Below are positions 1 through 7,692 of a DNA stretch of 23,732 nucleotides, piece after piece. Made by a program: the position numbers and the translations under genes. The stretch comes from Methyloceanibacter sp. (lineage in GTDB: Bacteria > Pseudomonadota > Alphaproteobacteria > Rhizobiales > Methyloligellaceae), in contig JANWJA010000105.1 of assembly GCA_025449615.1 (NCBI GenBank), forward strand, positions 1-23,732. The letters run 5' to 3'. The notes under the pieces were generated by a model. The model did not search any database, was not told the DNA's origin, and saw only the letters and a program-made list of their open reading frames with translations. Each line of letters starts with the position of its first letter. The stretch's first letter is position 1.

Positions 1-961
1 ACACGCCGATGCCGTAAGAGCCCATCTCGACCGGCACCACATTGCCATCGGGGCCTTGCACCTTGCAGTTCATCGGCGCCGAATATTTCGTGCCGAAAAA
101 GAAGATATGACCGATCTCGATGCCGCGCGCCTTGACCCGCTTTACCTCGGGCACTTCGCTTTCGAAGCGCGCGGCGTCGTGCTTTTCGGACGTTGCGGCG
201 TATTTCCCGGTCCAGGCGCGCACCAGCGGGGTGAGATCGGCATCATAGTCGAGATCAGACCCTGGCGGGCTCATCTCGACCAGGTCCTTGTGGCAATAGA
301 CTTCACTTTCGCCGGTCTCGGCGAGGATGATGAATTCGTGGCTGAGATCGCCGCCGATCGGGCCCGTCTCCGCCGCCATCGGAATCGATTTCAGACCCAT
401 GCGCCCGAAGGTGCGCAGATAGGAGACGAACATCCGGTTATAGGATTTCCGCGCGTCGTCCACGGTGAGGTCGAAGGAATAGGAGTCCTTCATCAGGAAT
501 TCGCGGCCGCGCATCACGCCGAAGCGCGGCCTAATCTCGTCGCGGAACTTCCATTGGATGTGGTAGAGGATGCGCGGCAATTCCTTGTAGGATTTCACTC
601 CATCGCGGAAGATGGCGGTGATCATCTCCTCGTTGGTCGGGCCGTAGAGCATGTCGCGCTCATGGCGGTCGGCGATGCGCAGCATTTCCTTGCCGTAGAC
701 GTCGTAGCGCCCGCTTTCGCGCCAGATTTCCGCAGGCTGAATCGTGGGCATCAGCAGCTCGATGGCGCCGGCCCGATCCTGCTCCTCGCGGACGATTTGC
801 TCGATCTTGCGGAGCACGCGATAGCCAAGCGGCAGCCAGCTATAGATCCCGGAGCTGGATTGCCGGATCATGCCTGCCCGGAGCATCAGCCGGTGCGAGA
901 CAATCTCCGCTTCCTTCGGATCGTCGCGCAAGAGCGGCAGAAAATAGCGGCTGAAACGCAT
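1..961 (-). CDS. proS: Proline--tRNA ligase, N-terminal two thirds (runs off the left edge)
   Basis: Cytoplasmic class II aminoacyl-tRNA synthetase that charges tRNA-Pro with proline. About 320 codons are visible from the ATG at 959-961, and the frame stays open to base 1. The start is followed by [15 protein letters not shown], the usual N-terminus of alphaproteobacterial ProS. The catalytic-core landmarks are in order: a [11 protein letters not shown] region near residues 36-46, the proline-binding loop YGPTNEEM (106-113), motif 2 [17 protein letters not shown] (139-155), and [11 protein letters not shown]. At the left edge the sequence reaches GSYGIGV, the start of motif 3. The large editing insertion of E. 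coli-type ProS is absent between motifs 2 and 3, so this is the short form of about 440 residues common in alphaproteobacteria. No convincing Shine-Dalgarno precedes the ATG. It is separated from the upstream DUF1467 gene by a 544-nt gap, so it probably has its own promoter. Confidence 0.95.
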   Translation of the reverse strand, partial: MRFSRYFLPLLRDDPKEAEIVSHRLMLRAGMIRQSSSGIYSWLPLGYRVLRKIEQIVREEQDRAGAIELLMPTIQPAEIWRESGRYDVYGKEMLRIADRHERDMLYGPTNEEMITAIFRDGVKSYKELPRILYHIQWKFRDEIRPRFGVMRGREFLMKDSYSFDLTVDDARKSYNRMFVSYLRTFGRMGLKSIPMAAETGPIGGDLSHEFIILAETGESEVYCHKDLVEMSPPGSDLDYDADLTPLVRAWTGKYAATSEKHDAARFESEVPEVKRVKARGIEIGHIFFFGTKYSAPMNCKVQGPDGNVVPVEMGSYGIGV

Positions 962-1238
962 TGGGGCCCATGTCGATTATTGGGCGGAGGCGAGGCCAGC
1001 CGCCTTGGTTATGCATCGCTCGCCGGAGGGTCCAACGGGCGGAATGTCTCGCGCTAATAGCGTAATTTGGCGAGAGTAAGCAATGCAGGCGATTAGCGAG
1101 AGCGCTCAATTTGAGTTGAGGGGAAGCATAAGGCCAAAGCAAGCGAATCCGCGGGCCATGGTTTGACATAAAGCCGGTCGGATATTATCCCAAAGTTCGA
1201 GTCAAGCGGAAAAGATGCTCCGTTTCGTCACAATCATG
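962..1238. other. Non-coding stretch between proS and the candidate small RNA
   Basis: No gene is supported here. The stretch would hold the divergent control regions of proS (minus) and of the candidate plus-strand RNA. Besides the weak proS promoter, the plus strand carries a perfect TTGACA at 1163-1168 with a poor -10 (TATCCC, 1186-1191) at 17-nt spacing. This could be an alternative, earlier start for the small RNA. Short ORFs crossing this stretch overlap proS in the wrong frame and show no recognisable protein. Confidence 0.4.
1055..1083 (-). promoter_or_regulatory. Possible proS promoter
   Basis: On the minus strand a TTGCTT (-35, 1078-1083) is followed after 17 nt by CTATTA (-10, 1055-1060), which would give an untranslated leader of roughly 85-90 nt before the proS ATG. 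Both hexamers are imperfect and many such matches occur by chance. The reason to list it is that proS follows a long non-coding gap and needs a promoter. Confidence 0.25.
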
Positions 1239-1267
1239 GTGACAATTTGGCGCGGCCTTGCTAGGTT
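1239..1267 (+). promoter_or_regulatory. Candidate promoter of the plus-strand small RNA
   Basis: GTGACA (1239-1244) and TAGGTT (1262-1267) are separated by exactly 17 nt, a reasonable sigma-70-type pair for alphaproteobacteria. Initiation would fall near 1274, just where a foldable segment begins, and that segment ends in a strong terminator on the same strand. A second pair with a perfect TTGACA (1163-1168) but a weak -10 lies further upstream. Confidence 0.4.
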
Positions 1268-1273
1268 CCTCTT

Positions 1274-1501
1274 ACAACGTGATGAGAGTTCGGGGCCGGT
1301 TGTCGATCTCGGAGTTCGCGCGTTGAGATTGGACCAGGTCCAAGTCTTGGGAGGAAGTAGCTCCAGGCGCATCCTAGTACGGAGAGCGCCGCTCTTAAAC
1401 CAGCAAACTCGATTGTCCGACTGACTGCCGGCTTTGCCGCGTCGTTGAGAGACAAGGAGCCACGATACTGAAGCAAGGTCATCTCGACCTTGCTTTTTTT
1501 T
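1274..1501 (+). ncRNA. Candidate structured small RNA of about 230 nt, family unknown
   Basis: The only plus-strand unit supported in the window: a promoter-like pair upstream and a canonical intrinsic terminator at its end, with no credible protein between them. The segment folds on paper into a rod. CAACG (1275-1279) pairs with CGTTG (1443-1447). Positions 1291-1308 pair with 1419-1436 with three mismatches and several G-U pairs, including the solid core GCCGG/CCGGC. GAGTT (1312-1316) pairs with AACTC (1406-1410). Inside are three local hairpins: the inverted repeat at 1329-1343, GGAG/CTCC (1350-1364) and AGAGC/GCTCT (1383-1395). It lies divergent from proS and convergent with the DUF1467 gene. 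I could not match it to SRP RNA, RNase P RNA, tmRNA or 5S rRNA. A 6S-like or rhizobial trans-acting RNA is possible. Both ends are inferred. Confidence 0.45.
1471..1501 (+). terminator. Strong intrinsic terminator on the plus strand
   Basis: A perfect 10-bp stem, AAGCAAGGTC (1471-1480) with GACCTTGCTT (1486-1495), has a 5-nt loop ATCTC and runs into eight Ts (1494-1501). The T tract follows the stem only on the plus strand, so it terminates plus-strand transcription, although all neighbouring genes are on the minus strand. It lies 5 nt beyond the DUF1467 stop codon, so the hairpin may also shape that convergent transcript's 3' end. Confidence 0.85.
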
Positions 1502-1505
1502 GCCT

Positions 1506-1802
1506 TCAGTTCGTTGACGCAGGCGCCTGCTGAACGGCGTCGTAGCGCGGCAGGAAGGGGATGTCGTCGAGCGTGATCACGCGATACACGATGATGACGT
1601 AAAGCGCGGCAAACACGATGCTGGCGACGACGGTGGTGCCGAGCAGCTTCGGCAGGAGATGCGGATTGTGCGGGGCACTTTCCGCGGTGCCCGGAACGAT
1701 ATTGCCGTCATCCGATTGGGTGTGGACGCCGATCGGCAGAATGGTGAACAGCACGATCCACCAGATCACGAGATACATGGAGAGGGCGAAAGCGAGCGTC
1801 AT
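1506..1802 (-). CDS. DUF1467 family small membrane protein
   Basis: A 98-residue protein with two predicted membrane segments, about residues 5-25 (LSMYLVIWWIVLFTILPIGV) and 52-73 (KLLGTTVVASIVFAALYVII). A polar loop of about 25 residues lies between them. The N-terminal pattern of a WWIVLF core followed by a PIGV turn is characteristic of the DUF1467 family, whose biochemical role is not known. It starts 3 nt after the mce stop codon and is probably co-translated with it. The same pairing (mce, DUF1467, proS) recurs in Rhizobiales, but no function follows from that. It is the last gene before the 544-nt gap and the plus-strand terminator, so it probably ends the long nuo-birA-rnj-mce transcription unit. 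Confidence 0.85.
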   Translation of the reverse strand: MTLAFALSMYLVIWWIVLFTILPIGVHTQSDDGNIVPGTAESAPHNPHLLPKLLGTTVVASIVFAALYVIIVYRVITLDDIPFLPRYDAVQQAPASTN

Positions 1803-1805
1803 GGT

Positions 1806-2210
1806 CTAGGCCTGCTCGAGCTCGACAAGCGTTCCGCAAAAATCCTTGGGGTGTAGGAACAGCACAGGTTTGCCGTGGGCGCCGATCTTAAGCTCGCCAT
1901 TCCCCAAGACACGCGCGCCTTCGGCGATCAGCTTGTCGCGCGCTTTGACGATATCGTCCACCTCGTAGCAGAGGTGATGGATGCCGCCGGCGGGGTTCTT
2001 GGCCAGGAAACCGGCCACTGGGGATTTGTCGCCGAGCAGACCGAGCAACTCGATCTTGGTATTGGGCAGCTCGATGAAGACCGTGGTCACGCCATGCTCG
2101 GGCTGATCAACCATCTCCGAGACTTTAGCGCCAAGCATGTTGCGATAGACGTCCGAGGCGGCCTTCAGGTCCGGCACGACGATGGCAACATGGTTCAAGC
2201 GTCCGATCAT
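1806..2210 (-). CDS. mce: Methylmalonyl-CoA epimerase
   Basis: Interconverts (2R)- and (2S)-methylmalonyl-CoA in the propionyl-CoA to succinyl-CoA pathway, in the cytoplasm. The 134-residue length is normal for this vicinal-oxygen-chelate enzyme. Metal ligands expected for the family are visible: His7 in LNHVAIVVPDL, Glu54 in KIELL, His79 in GIHHLCYEVDD, and Glu130 near the C-terminus after LHPKDFCGTLVEL. The ATG at 2208-2210 has a purine-rich AAGGAAAGG just upstream. The gene follows rnj after 77 nt, the largest gap since the exported-protein gene in this gene string, and is followed after 3 nt by DUF1467. The gap contains GCGC-rich repeats but no obvious terminator, so read-through from rnj is likely. 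A separate weak promoter there cannot be excluded. Confidence 0.95.
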   Translation of the reverse strand: MIGRLNHVAIVVPDLKAASDVYRNMLGAKVSEMVDQPEHGVTTVFIELPNTKIELLGLLGDKSPVAGFLAKNPAGGIHHLCYEVDDIVKARDKLIAEGARVLGNGELKIGAHGKPVLFLHPKDFCGTLVELEQA

Positions 2211-2258
2211 TACGACCTTTCCTTACGATTTTCGCACTCAGGCAGCTGCTTATTTAAT

Positions 2259-2294
2259 GCGCTATCGCGCTTCGCGCTACTTGAGCGCTATAGC
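2259..2294. repeat. GCGCTA-rich repeated and palindromic stretch at the end of rnj
   Basis: GCGCTA occurs three times in the same direction, at 2259-2264, 2274-2279 and 2285-2290. The last copy lies within GCGCTATAGC, part of which is self-complementary, and a GCGC-GAA-GCGC dyad lies between. The rnj stop codon lies inside the third copy. The stretch could form small hairpins between rnj and mce and resembles an extragenic palindromic element. No copies are seen elsewhere in this window, so it cannot be assigned to a repeat family. Confidence 0.35.
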
Positions 2295-3973
2295 ACCGTT
2301 AGCAAGACCGAGCACACTGGCTTCTTGCCCCAGGCCTGATTGATAGCCGAGCGGACCGCGCGTCTCACGGCTTCGCTGACCATGGCGTGATCTTTGCGGC
2401 GCGCCTTGGGAATGCTTTGCAAGGTACCACGAACGGCGTCGCGCGCGAGGTCTTCGAGAGGCGTGCCCTCGCGGTCGGTCCCCGGCATGCCTTGAAGGTC
2501 GATCTCGGGATCGGCGAGGAGGACGCCCTTGTCCGACATCACGAGCGAGACAGAAATTACACCGGCGAAACTCAGCTTGCGCCGTTCGCGCACCTGGCCG
2601 TCATCGGCGCGGGTGATGATGGCGCCGTCGCGATAAAGCCGCCCGACCGGCACCTCGTCGACGATCTTAGGCGGCAGCGGCAGCAGGCGCACCATGTCTC
2701 CGTTCCTCACCCGTACCACCTCTTCGACGCCGAGAGATTCGGCGAGCCGCGCATGCGCTTCCAAATGCATGGCCTCGCCATGCATGGGAACGGCGATTTT
2801 GGGCTTGGTCCAGGCATAAAGCTGCTCCAGTTCGCCGCGCCGGGGATGGCCCGAGACGTGAACTTGCGCGTCATTGTCGGTGATGACTTCGGCGCCCATG
2901 TCGGCAAGCCCATTCTGCACGCGCGACACGGCCTTCTCGTTGCCCGGGATGGTGCGCGAGGAAAAGATCACGCGATCGCCAGGATCAAGACTGACATTGG
3001 GATGCTCGTCCTGGGCGATGCGGGCCATGGCGGCGCGAGCCTCACCTTGGCTTCCAGTGCAGAGCGCGACCACTTTGCCGGCCGCGATGTTCTCGAATTC
3101 GGTCTCTTGCGCGTAATCGAGATCGCGATCCAGGTACCCGGTCTGTTGCGCCGCCTCAATGACGCGGTTCATGGCACGGCCGACGACGACGAGCCTGCGG
3201 CCTGCGGCTTCGGCGGCCTTTGCGACCGAGCGGATGCGGGCGACATTGGAGGCGAAAGTGGTCACGGCGACGCGGCGCGGCGCCTCGCGGATCAATCTTT
3301 CCAGCGTGACGGCGACATCGGCCTCGGAGGCCGAGACGCCCTCGCGCATGGCGTTGGTAGAATCGCAGATCAACGCTGCGACACCCTCGTTGCCAATCTC
3401 GATCAAACGCTCTTTGTCGGTGGGCGCGCTGGTCAGCGGCGTTTTGTCGAGCTTCCAATCGCCGGAATGGATCACGGTGCCGAGCTCGGTCCTGAGCACG
3501 ATCGCCGAAGGCTCGGGGATCGAATGCGACATGTCGACGAGCTCAATATCGAAAGGGCCGATCTTGCGGCGGTCACCAAGCGGAATAATGCGCAACGGAA
3601 AGTCCTGGCCGAAGCCGTTATCGGCGAGTTTGGCTTTCAGCATCGCCGCGGTAAAGGGCGTGGCGTAGACCGGGATATTGCCGAGCCGGGGCCAAAGCTC
3701 GGCAACGGCGCCGAAATGGTCCTCATGGGCATGGGTAAGAACGAGGCCGAGCAGGTTCGGCCGCTCGGTTTCGAGAAAGGTGATGTCGGGAAGAATCACG
3801 TCGATGCCGGGCTCGTATTCGCCGCCGAAGGCGATGCCCATGTCGATAATGAGCCACTGGCGGTCAGTTTCAGGCCCGTAGCCATACACGTAGAGGTTCA
3901 TGCCGATCTCGCCCACGCCGCCAAGGGGGACGAAGACGAATTCGGACTTACGTGCTTCGGAGCGTCGCGACAT
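2288..3973 (-). CDS. rnj: Ribonuclease J
   Basis: Metallo-beta-lactamase/beta-CASP ribonuclease with 5'-exonuclease and endonuclease activity in RNA maturation and decay. The 561-residue length is typical. The zinc-site motif HAHEDH is at 81-86, followed by further ligand motifs in MSHSIPEP (His150) and IHSGDW (Asp172). The beta-CASP part includes CTGSQGE (305-311), HVSGHPRRGEL (372-382) and PMHGE (His398), and the C-terminal domain ends with WGKKP. In its family RNase J binds RNA 5' ends with preference for monophosphates. The ATG begins directly after the birA stop with no spacer, so translation is very probably coupled to birA. The C-terminus lies in a GCGC-rich stretch. It may be co-transcribed with complex I genes; no separate promoter is visible. 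Confidence 0.95.
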   Translation of the reverse strand: MSRRSEARKSEFVFVPLGGVGEIGMNLYVYGYGPETDRQWLIIDMGIAFGGEYEPGIDVILPDITFLETERPNLLGLVLTHAHEDHFGAVAELWPRLGNIPVYATPFTAAMLKAKLADNGFGQDFPLRIIPLGDRRKIGPFDIELVDMSHSIPEPSAIVLRTELGTVIHSGDWKLDKTPLTSAPTDKERLIEIGNEGVAALICDSTNAMREGVSASEADVAVTLERLIREAPRRVAVTTFASNVARIRSVAKAAEAAGRRLVVVGRAMNRVIEAAQQTGYLDRDLDYAQETEFENIAAGKVVALCTGSQGEARAAMARIAQDEHPNVSLDPGDRVIFSSRTIPGNEKAVSRVQNGLADMGAEVITDNDAQVHVSGHPRRGELEQLYAWTKPKIAVPMHGEAMHLEAHARLAESLGVEEVVRVRNGDMVRLLPLPPKIVDEVPVGRLYRDGAIITRADDGQVRERRKLSFAGVISVSLVMSDKGVLLADPEIDLQGMPGTDREGTPLEDLARDAVRGTLQSIPKARRKDHAMVSEAVRRAVRSAINQAWGKKPVCSVLLTVL

Positions 3974-4747
3974 TCAGCGCGTGCCGAAAAACACGTCGCC
4001 GGCGGCAACGCGGCGCTCGGCGCCATCGCTCATGAGAAGACGAAGCGCGCCTTCGGAATCGAGCCCGGCAAAGACGCCCTCGGTCTCCGGTTCGTCCTTG
4101 ATCCGAACGCGCAACGGTCTCCCCGTGGGGCCAGCGCGATCGAGCCAAGCGCGTCTGATCACACCGAACATGGCGCCATTGTCCCAACGCCCGAGCCAAT
4201 AATCCGTAAGTTCGGCGAGGGCTTCGAGAGCCTCAGCGGTCGTGACCGTGATGTTATGGACCGCGAGACTCGTCGCCGGCACGGTCAAGCCTTCGGGATG
4301 ATGCGTGAGATTGATGCCCGTGCCGATGACCACGATTGTGCGGTTGGAAACCTTCCGCTCCGAGCTTTCCAGCAACATGCCCGCGACCTTGGCTTCCTCC
4401 AGCATGACATCGTTCGGCCATTTGAGAAGAATCTCAGGGTGGCTTGCCGCGCCCATCAATTTGTCGATGGTGTCATAAGCGACAACGCCCGCGACAAGCG
4501 CGAGCTGAGAGGCGGTGCGCAAGGGACAGACGACGCCGATCAAGAGGCTCGCGAACAAATTGCCGGCTTGCGAGTGCCACTCCCTCCCCTGGCGCCCCCG
4601 ACCCGAGGATTGCCGCGCCGACCACACCCAAAGCGGACCCGGCTCGCCGGCATTGGCGCGGCGCATGGCTTCAGCATTAGTTGAGTCCGTGGTCTCTAAT
4701 CTGACCAGACGATAGCCGGCCGGAAGTTTCGGGGATGATATGGACAT
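3974..4747 (-). CDS. birA: Biotin--[acetyl-CoA-carboxylase] ligase
   Basis: Activates biotin to biotinyl-AMP and attaches it to a lysine of biotin carboxyl carrier domains, such as those of acetyl-CoA and propionyl-CoA carboxylases. The protein has 257 residues. The catalytic core shows the biotinyl-AMP loop GRGRQGREW (49-57), KWPND (109-113) and GTGINL (142-147). It starts directly with the catalytic domain (TTDSTN at 19-24) and lacks the N-terminal winged-helix of E. coli BirA. It is therefore a monofunctional ligase that cannot act as the bio-operon repressor. Its ATG shares one base with the nuoN stop (TAATG) and it abuts rnj, so it looks translationally coupled on both sides. Propionyl-CoA carboxylase is biotin-dependent and makes the substrate of Mce encoded nearby, but the grouping may be incidental. 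Confidence 0.95.
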   Translation of the reverse strand: MSISSPKLPAGYRLVRLETTDSTNAEAMRRANAGEPGPLWVWSARQSSGRGRQGREWHSQAGNLFASLLIGVVCPLRTASQLALVAGVVAYDTIDKLMGAASHPEILLKWPNDVMLEEAKVAGMLLESSERKVSNRTIVVIGTGINLTHHPEGLTVPATSLAVHNITVTTAEALEALAELTDYWLGRWDNGAMFGVIRRAWLDRAGPTGRPLRVRIKDEPETEGVFAGLDSEGALRLLMSDGAERRVAAGDVFFGTR

Positions 4748-6174
4748 TAGAACAATGACTTAGAGGCCGCCTCGGCGATGGAAACAAGCGGCGATGGATA
4801 AACGAAAAACAGCAACGTGAATAGCCCAGTTACGGTCAGCACACTCGTCAGGGCCAGCGGCATCGGATCGAAGCGCTCTGCGGGCGCATCGAAATACATG
4901 AGCTTGACGATGCGGAGATAATAGTATGCGGCAACCGCGCTCAACAGAACACCGATTACGGCGAGCGGGTAGAGACCTGCATGAATGGCTGCCAGGAATA
5001 CGTAGAACTTGGCGAAGAATCCCGCCAGAGGCGGAATGCCTGCGAGCGAGAACAGCAACATCGCGAGGGTGAAGGCCATCAGCGGGTTGGTGCGCGAGAG
5101 CCCCGACAGGGCGTCGATATCTTCGACCATGCGGCCGTTGCGGCGCATGGCGAGGATGCAGGCAAAGGTGCCGAGCGTCATGGCGAGATAGATGGCAAGA
5201 TAGACGATCACGCCTTCGACGCCCTCCGAGGTGCCGGCGGCGAGCCCGACAAGCGCGAAGCCCATATGGCCGATCGAGCTATAGGCCATCAGCCGCTTGA
5301 TGTTGGTTTGCCCGATCGCGGCAAAGGCGCCGAGACCCATCGAGGCGATCGCCAGGAAGGTCACGATCTGCTGCCATTCGACGGTGACGGAAGGGAAGGC
5401 CGCGACCAATGCGCGTACCGTGAGCGCAAACGCGGCGAGCTTCGGCGCGGCAGCGAAGAAGGCCGTGACGGGGGTCGGTGCGCCTTCATAGACATCGGGC
5501 GTCCACATATGGAAGGGCACGGCGGAGATCTTGAAGGCGAAGCCCGCCATCAGAAATACGAGGCCGAAGATCAGACCGAGATTGTTGCCGGAAGGCTGCA
5601 CGGCTTCCGCGATGGTCGCGAACGAAGTCGAACCGGTGAAGCCGTAAATCAGCGAGGCGCCATAAAGCAGCATTCCCGACGAGAGTGCGCCGAGCACGAA
5701 ATATTTGAGTCCCGCCTCACTCGATTTGGCGCTGTCGCGGTCAAAGGCGGCGATCACGTAGAGCGCGAGACTCTGCAGCTCGAGCCCGACATAGAGCGAG
5801 ATGAGATCGTTGGCCGAGATCATCATCATCATGCCGGTGGTGGCAAGCAGCACCAGCACCGGAAACTCGAATTTCAGCTGCCCGTGCCCTCGCCAATAAT
5901 CGATCGACATTAGGAGCGCCGCGGCAGCGCCGGTCAGAGTCAAGAGCTTCATCACTCGGGCGAAGGAATCGACGATGAAGCTGCCCTGGAAGGCGGTCTC
6001 GGTGCCTTGTCCCATCGCCACGAACACTCCGGCCACGATGATAACGAGAATGGCGAGGCCGAGCACGAATTCGCCCTGCTCTTTCCGAAGAAAAACGCCG
6101 AGCATAAGCAGCGCCATGGCGCCGGCAGCCAAAATGAGCTCCGGCAAGATGGTCGCGAAATTGACAGACTCCAC
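4747..6174 (-). CDS. nuoN: NADH-quinone oxidoreductase subunit N
   Basis: Antiporter-like proton-pumping subunit of the complex I membrane arm, 475 residues with about 14 membrane helices. The proton-path residues expected for the family are present: Glu132 in [12 protein letters not shown] and Lys215 in [21 protein letters not shown], followed by the discontinuous-helix region around [11 protein letters not shown]. The start is GTG at 6172-6174. It is chosen because AGGAG, overlapping the nuoM stop codon, lies 6 nt upstream and the N-terminus [12 protein letters not shown] matches the family. A 9-nt gap separates it from nuoM, and its TAA overlaps the birA ATG by one base. Confidence 0.97.
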   Translation of the reverse strand: MESVNFATILPELILAAGAMALLMLGVFLRKEQGEFVLGLAILVIIVAGVFVAMGQGTETAFQGSFIVDSFARVMKLLTLTGAAAALLMSIDYWRGHGQLKFEFPVLVLLATTGMMMMISANDLISLYVGLELQSLALYVIAAFDRDSAKSSEAGLKYFVLGALSSGMLLYGASLIYGFTGSTSFATIAEAVQPSGNNLGLIFGLVFLMAGFAFKISAVPFHMWTPDVYEGAPTPVTAFFAAAPKLAAFALTVRALVAAFPSVTVEWQQIVTFLAIASMGLGAFAAIGQTNIKRLMAYSSIGHMGFALVGLAAGTSEGVEGVIVYLAIYLAMTLGTFACILAMRRNGRMVEDIDALSGLSRTNPLMAFTLAMLLFSLAGIPPLAGFFAKFYVFLAAIHAGLYPLAVIGVLLSAVAAYYYLRIVKLMYFDAPAERFDPMPLALTSVLTVTGLFTLLFFVYPSPLVSIAEAASKSLF

Positions 6175-6183
6175 GACGTTCTC

Positions 6184-7692
6184 CTATGGCGCGAGCGCGA
6201 GCCGTGCCTGTTCGGCAGCGGCAAGCGCCGTATGATAGTTCTTGATCAAGGCATCGACCGAGACCGCGCTCGCATCGAGGATGGGCGCAGGATAGAAGCC
6301 GAAGAAGATGGTGAGCAAAATGAGCGGCGTCATCACCGCGATCTCGCGCCAGGTGAGATCCTGGATGAATTTGAGGCTCGGCTTTTCCAGTTTGCCGAAG
6401 ATAAGGCGACGATAGAGCCAAAGCGCATAGGCGGCCGACAGAATGATCCCGGTTGTGGCCAGCACCGCGACCCACGAGTTGACGCGGAAGGCGCCCGCCA
6501 AGCTCAAGAATTCGCCGACGAAGCCGCTGGTGCCGGGCAGCCCGACATTGGCGAGCGTGAACACCATGAAGCAGAAGGCGTAAAGCGGCATGCGGTCGGC
6601 GAGCCCGCCATAGGCCGCGATCTCGCGCGTATGCATGCGGTCATAGATGATACCGACCGAGAGGAAGAGCGCGCCTGAGACAATGCCATGCGACAGCATC
6701 TGGAAGATGCCGCCCTGAAGCCCCTGCATGGTGAGGGTGAAGATGCCTATGGTGACGAAGCCCATATGGGCGACGGAGGAATAGGCGATCAGCTTCTTCA
6801 TGTCTTCTTGTGCCAGCGCCACCAGCGAGGTGTAGCTGATGGCAATGACGGAGAGTGCGAAGATCAAAGGCGCGAACTCGGTGGAGGCGAGCGGGAACAT
6901 CGGGATCGAGAAGCGCAAAAAGCCGTAACCGCCCATCTTCAACAAGATGCCGGCGAGGATCACGGAGCCTGCAGTCGGCGCTTCGACATGGGCGTCGGGC
7001 AGCCAGGTATGGACCGGCCACATCGGCAGCTTCACGGCGAAGGAGGCGAGGAAGGCAAACCATACCCATGTCTGCATTTCGGGCGGGAAGGTGTAGGCGA
7101 GCAGCGTCGGGATGTCGGTCGTGCCCGCCTCCCAATAGATCGCCATGATGGCGAGCAGCATCAGTAGCGAGCCCGCAAGCGTGTAGAGGAAGAATTTGAA
7201 GCTGGCATAGACGCGGCGCGGTCCGCCCCAGATCCCGATGATGAGGAACATCGGGATCAAGCCGCCTTCGAAGAAGAGGTAGAAGAGAACGAGATCGAGG
7301 CTAGTGAAGACGCCGAGCATCAGCGTCTCGAGCACGAGGAAGGCGATCATATATTCCTTCACGCGGGTCGTAATCGACGTCCAGCTCGCCAGAATGCAGA
7401 GCGGCATGAGGAACGCCGTGAGCACGACGAAGGGCATGGAGATGCCGTCCACGCCCATCCGGTATTTGATGGTGCCGAGCCAGGCGCGTTCCTCGAGGAA
7501 TTGGAACTGCGCCGTGGTCGGATCGAAGGCCCTCCATAGGAGAAGCGATAGACCGAGGGTCACAAGCGTGGTCCAAAGCGCGATGTAGCGCGCATTCCGC
7601 GTGACACTCTCGTCGTTGCCGCGCAGGAGAACGATCAGAAGCGCGCCGAGCAGCGGCAGGAAGGTGATGGTGGAGAGGATCGGCCAGCTCAT
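6184..7692 (-). CDS. nuoM: NADH-quinone oxidoreductase subunit M
   Basis: Second antiporter-like subunit of the complex I membrane arm, 502 residues, polytopic with about 14 helices. Key residues are conserved: Glu142 in [17 protein letters not shown], Lys221 in [21 protein letters not shown], and the AYSSVAHMG segment of the later half. The ATG overlaps the nuoL stop as ATGA (4 nt), which fixes the start and indicates coupled translation. It is followed by nuoN after 9 nt, with the nuoN ribosome-binding site lying over the nuoM TAG. Confidence 0.97.
   Translation of the reverse strand: MSWPILSTITFLPLLGALLIVLLRGNDESVTRNARYIALWTTLVTLGLSLLLWRAFDPTTAQFQFLEERAWLGTIKYRMGVDGISMPFVVLTAFLMPLCILASWTSITTRVKEYMIAFLVLETLMLGVFTSLDLVLFYLFFEGGLIPMFLIIGIWGGPRRVYASFKFFLYTLAGSLLMLLAIMAIYWEAGTTDIPTLLAYTFPPEMQTWVWFAFLASFAVKLPMWPVHTWLPDAHVEAPTAGSVILAGILLKMGGYGFLRFSIPMFPLASTEFAPLIFALSVIAISYTSLVALAQEDMKKLIAYSSVAHMGFVTIGIFTLTMQGLQGGIFQMLSHGIVSGALFLSVGIIYDRMHTREIAAYGGLADRMPLYAFCFMVFTLANVGLPGTSGFVGEFLSLAGAFRVNSWVAVLATTGIILSAAYALWLYRRLIFGKLEKPSLKFIQDLTWREIAVMTPLILLTIFFGFYPAPILDASAVSVDALIKNYHTALAAAEQARLALAP

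Noticed and set aside
840..1169. A 109-codon minus-strand ORF upstream of proS
   Set aside because: It overlaps the proS 5' end in another frame, its product is Arg/Leu-rich without a family pattern, and it lacks a ribosome-binding site.
1329..1364. Possible SRP RNA: ACCAGGTC followed by GGAGGAAGTAGC recalls the SRP apical loop
   Set aside because: The near-invariant SRP core (AGGTCCGGAAGGAAGCAGCC) is not reproduced; the two parts are separated and altered, and the flanking helix does not fit.
1372..1386. A 15-nt stretch similar to the sarcin-ricin loop of 23S rRNA (TCCTAGTACG)
   Set aside because: Similarity ends after a few bases on either side and no other rRNA sequence is present, so I regard it as chance.
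1215..1424. A 69-codon plus-strand ORF inside the candidate small RNA
   Set aside because: Its ATG precedes the better promoter, the peptide has no recognisable pattern, and the RNA pairing and terminator explain the sequence better. It would be reconsidered if the upstream TTGACA promoter were shown to be used.
2387..4684. A 765-codon plus-strand open frame opposite rnj and birA
   Set aside because: It is fully antisense to two well-identified genes, its translation resembles no protein family, and long antisense frames are expected in high-GC coding DNA. The same applies to the plus-strand frames opposite nuoG, nuoN, nuoL and lon.
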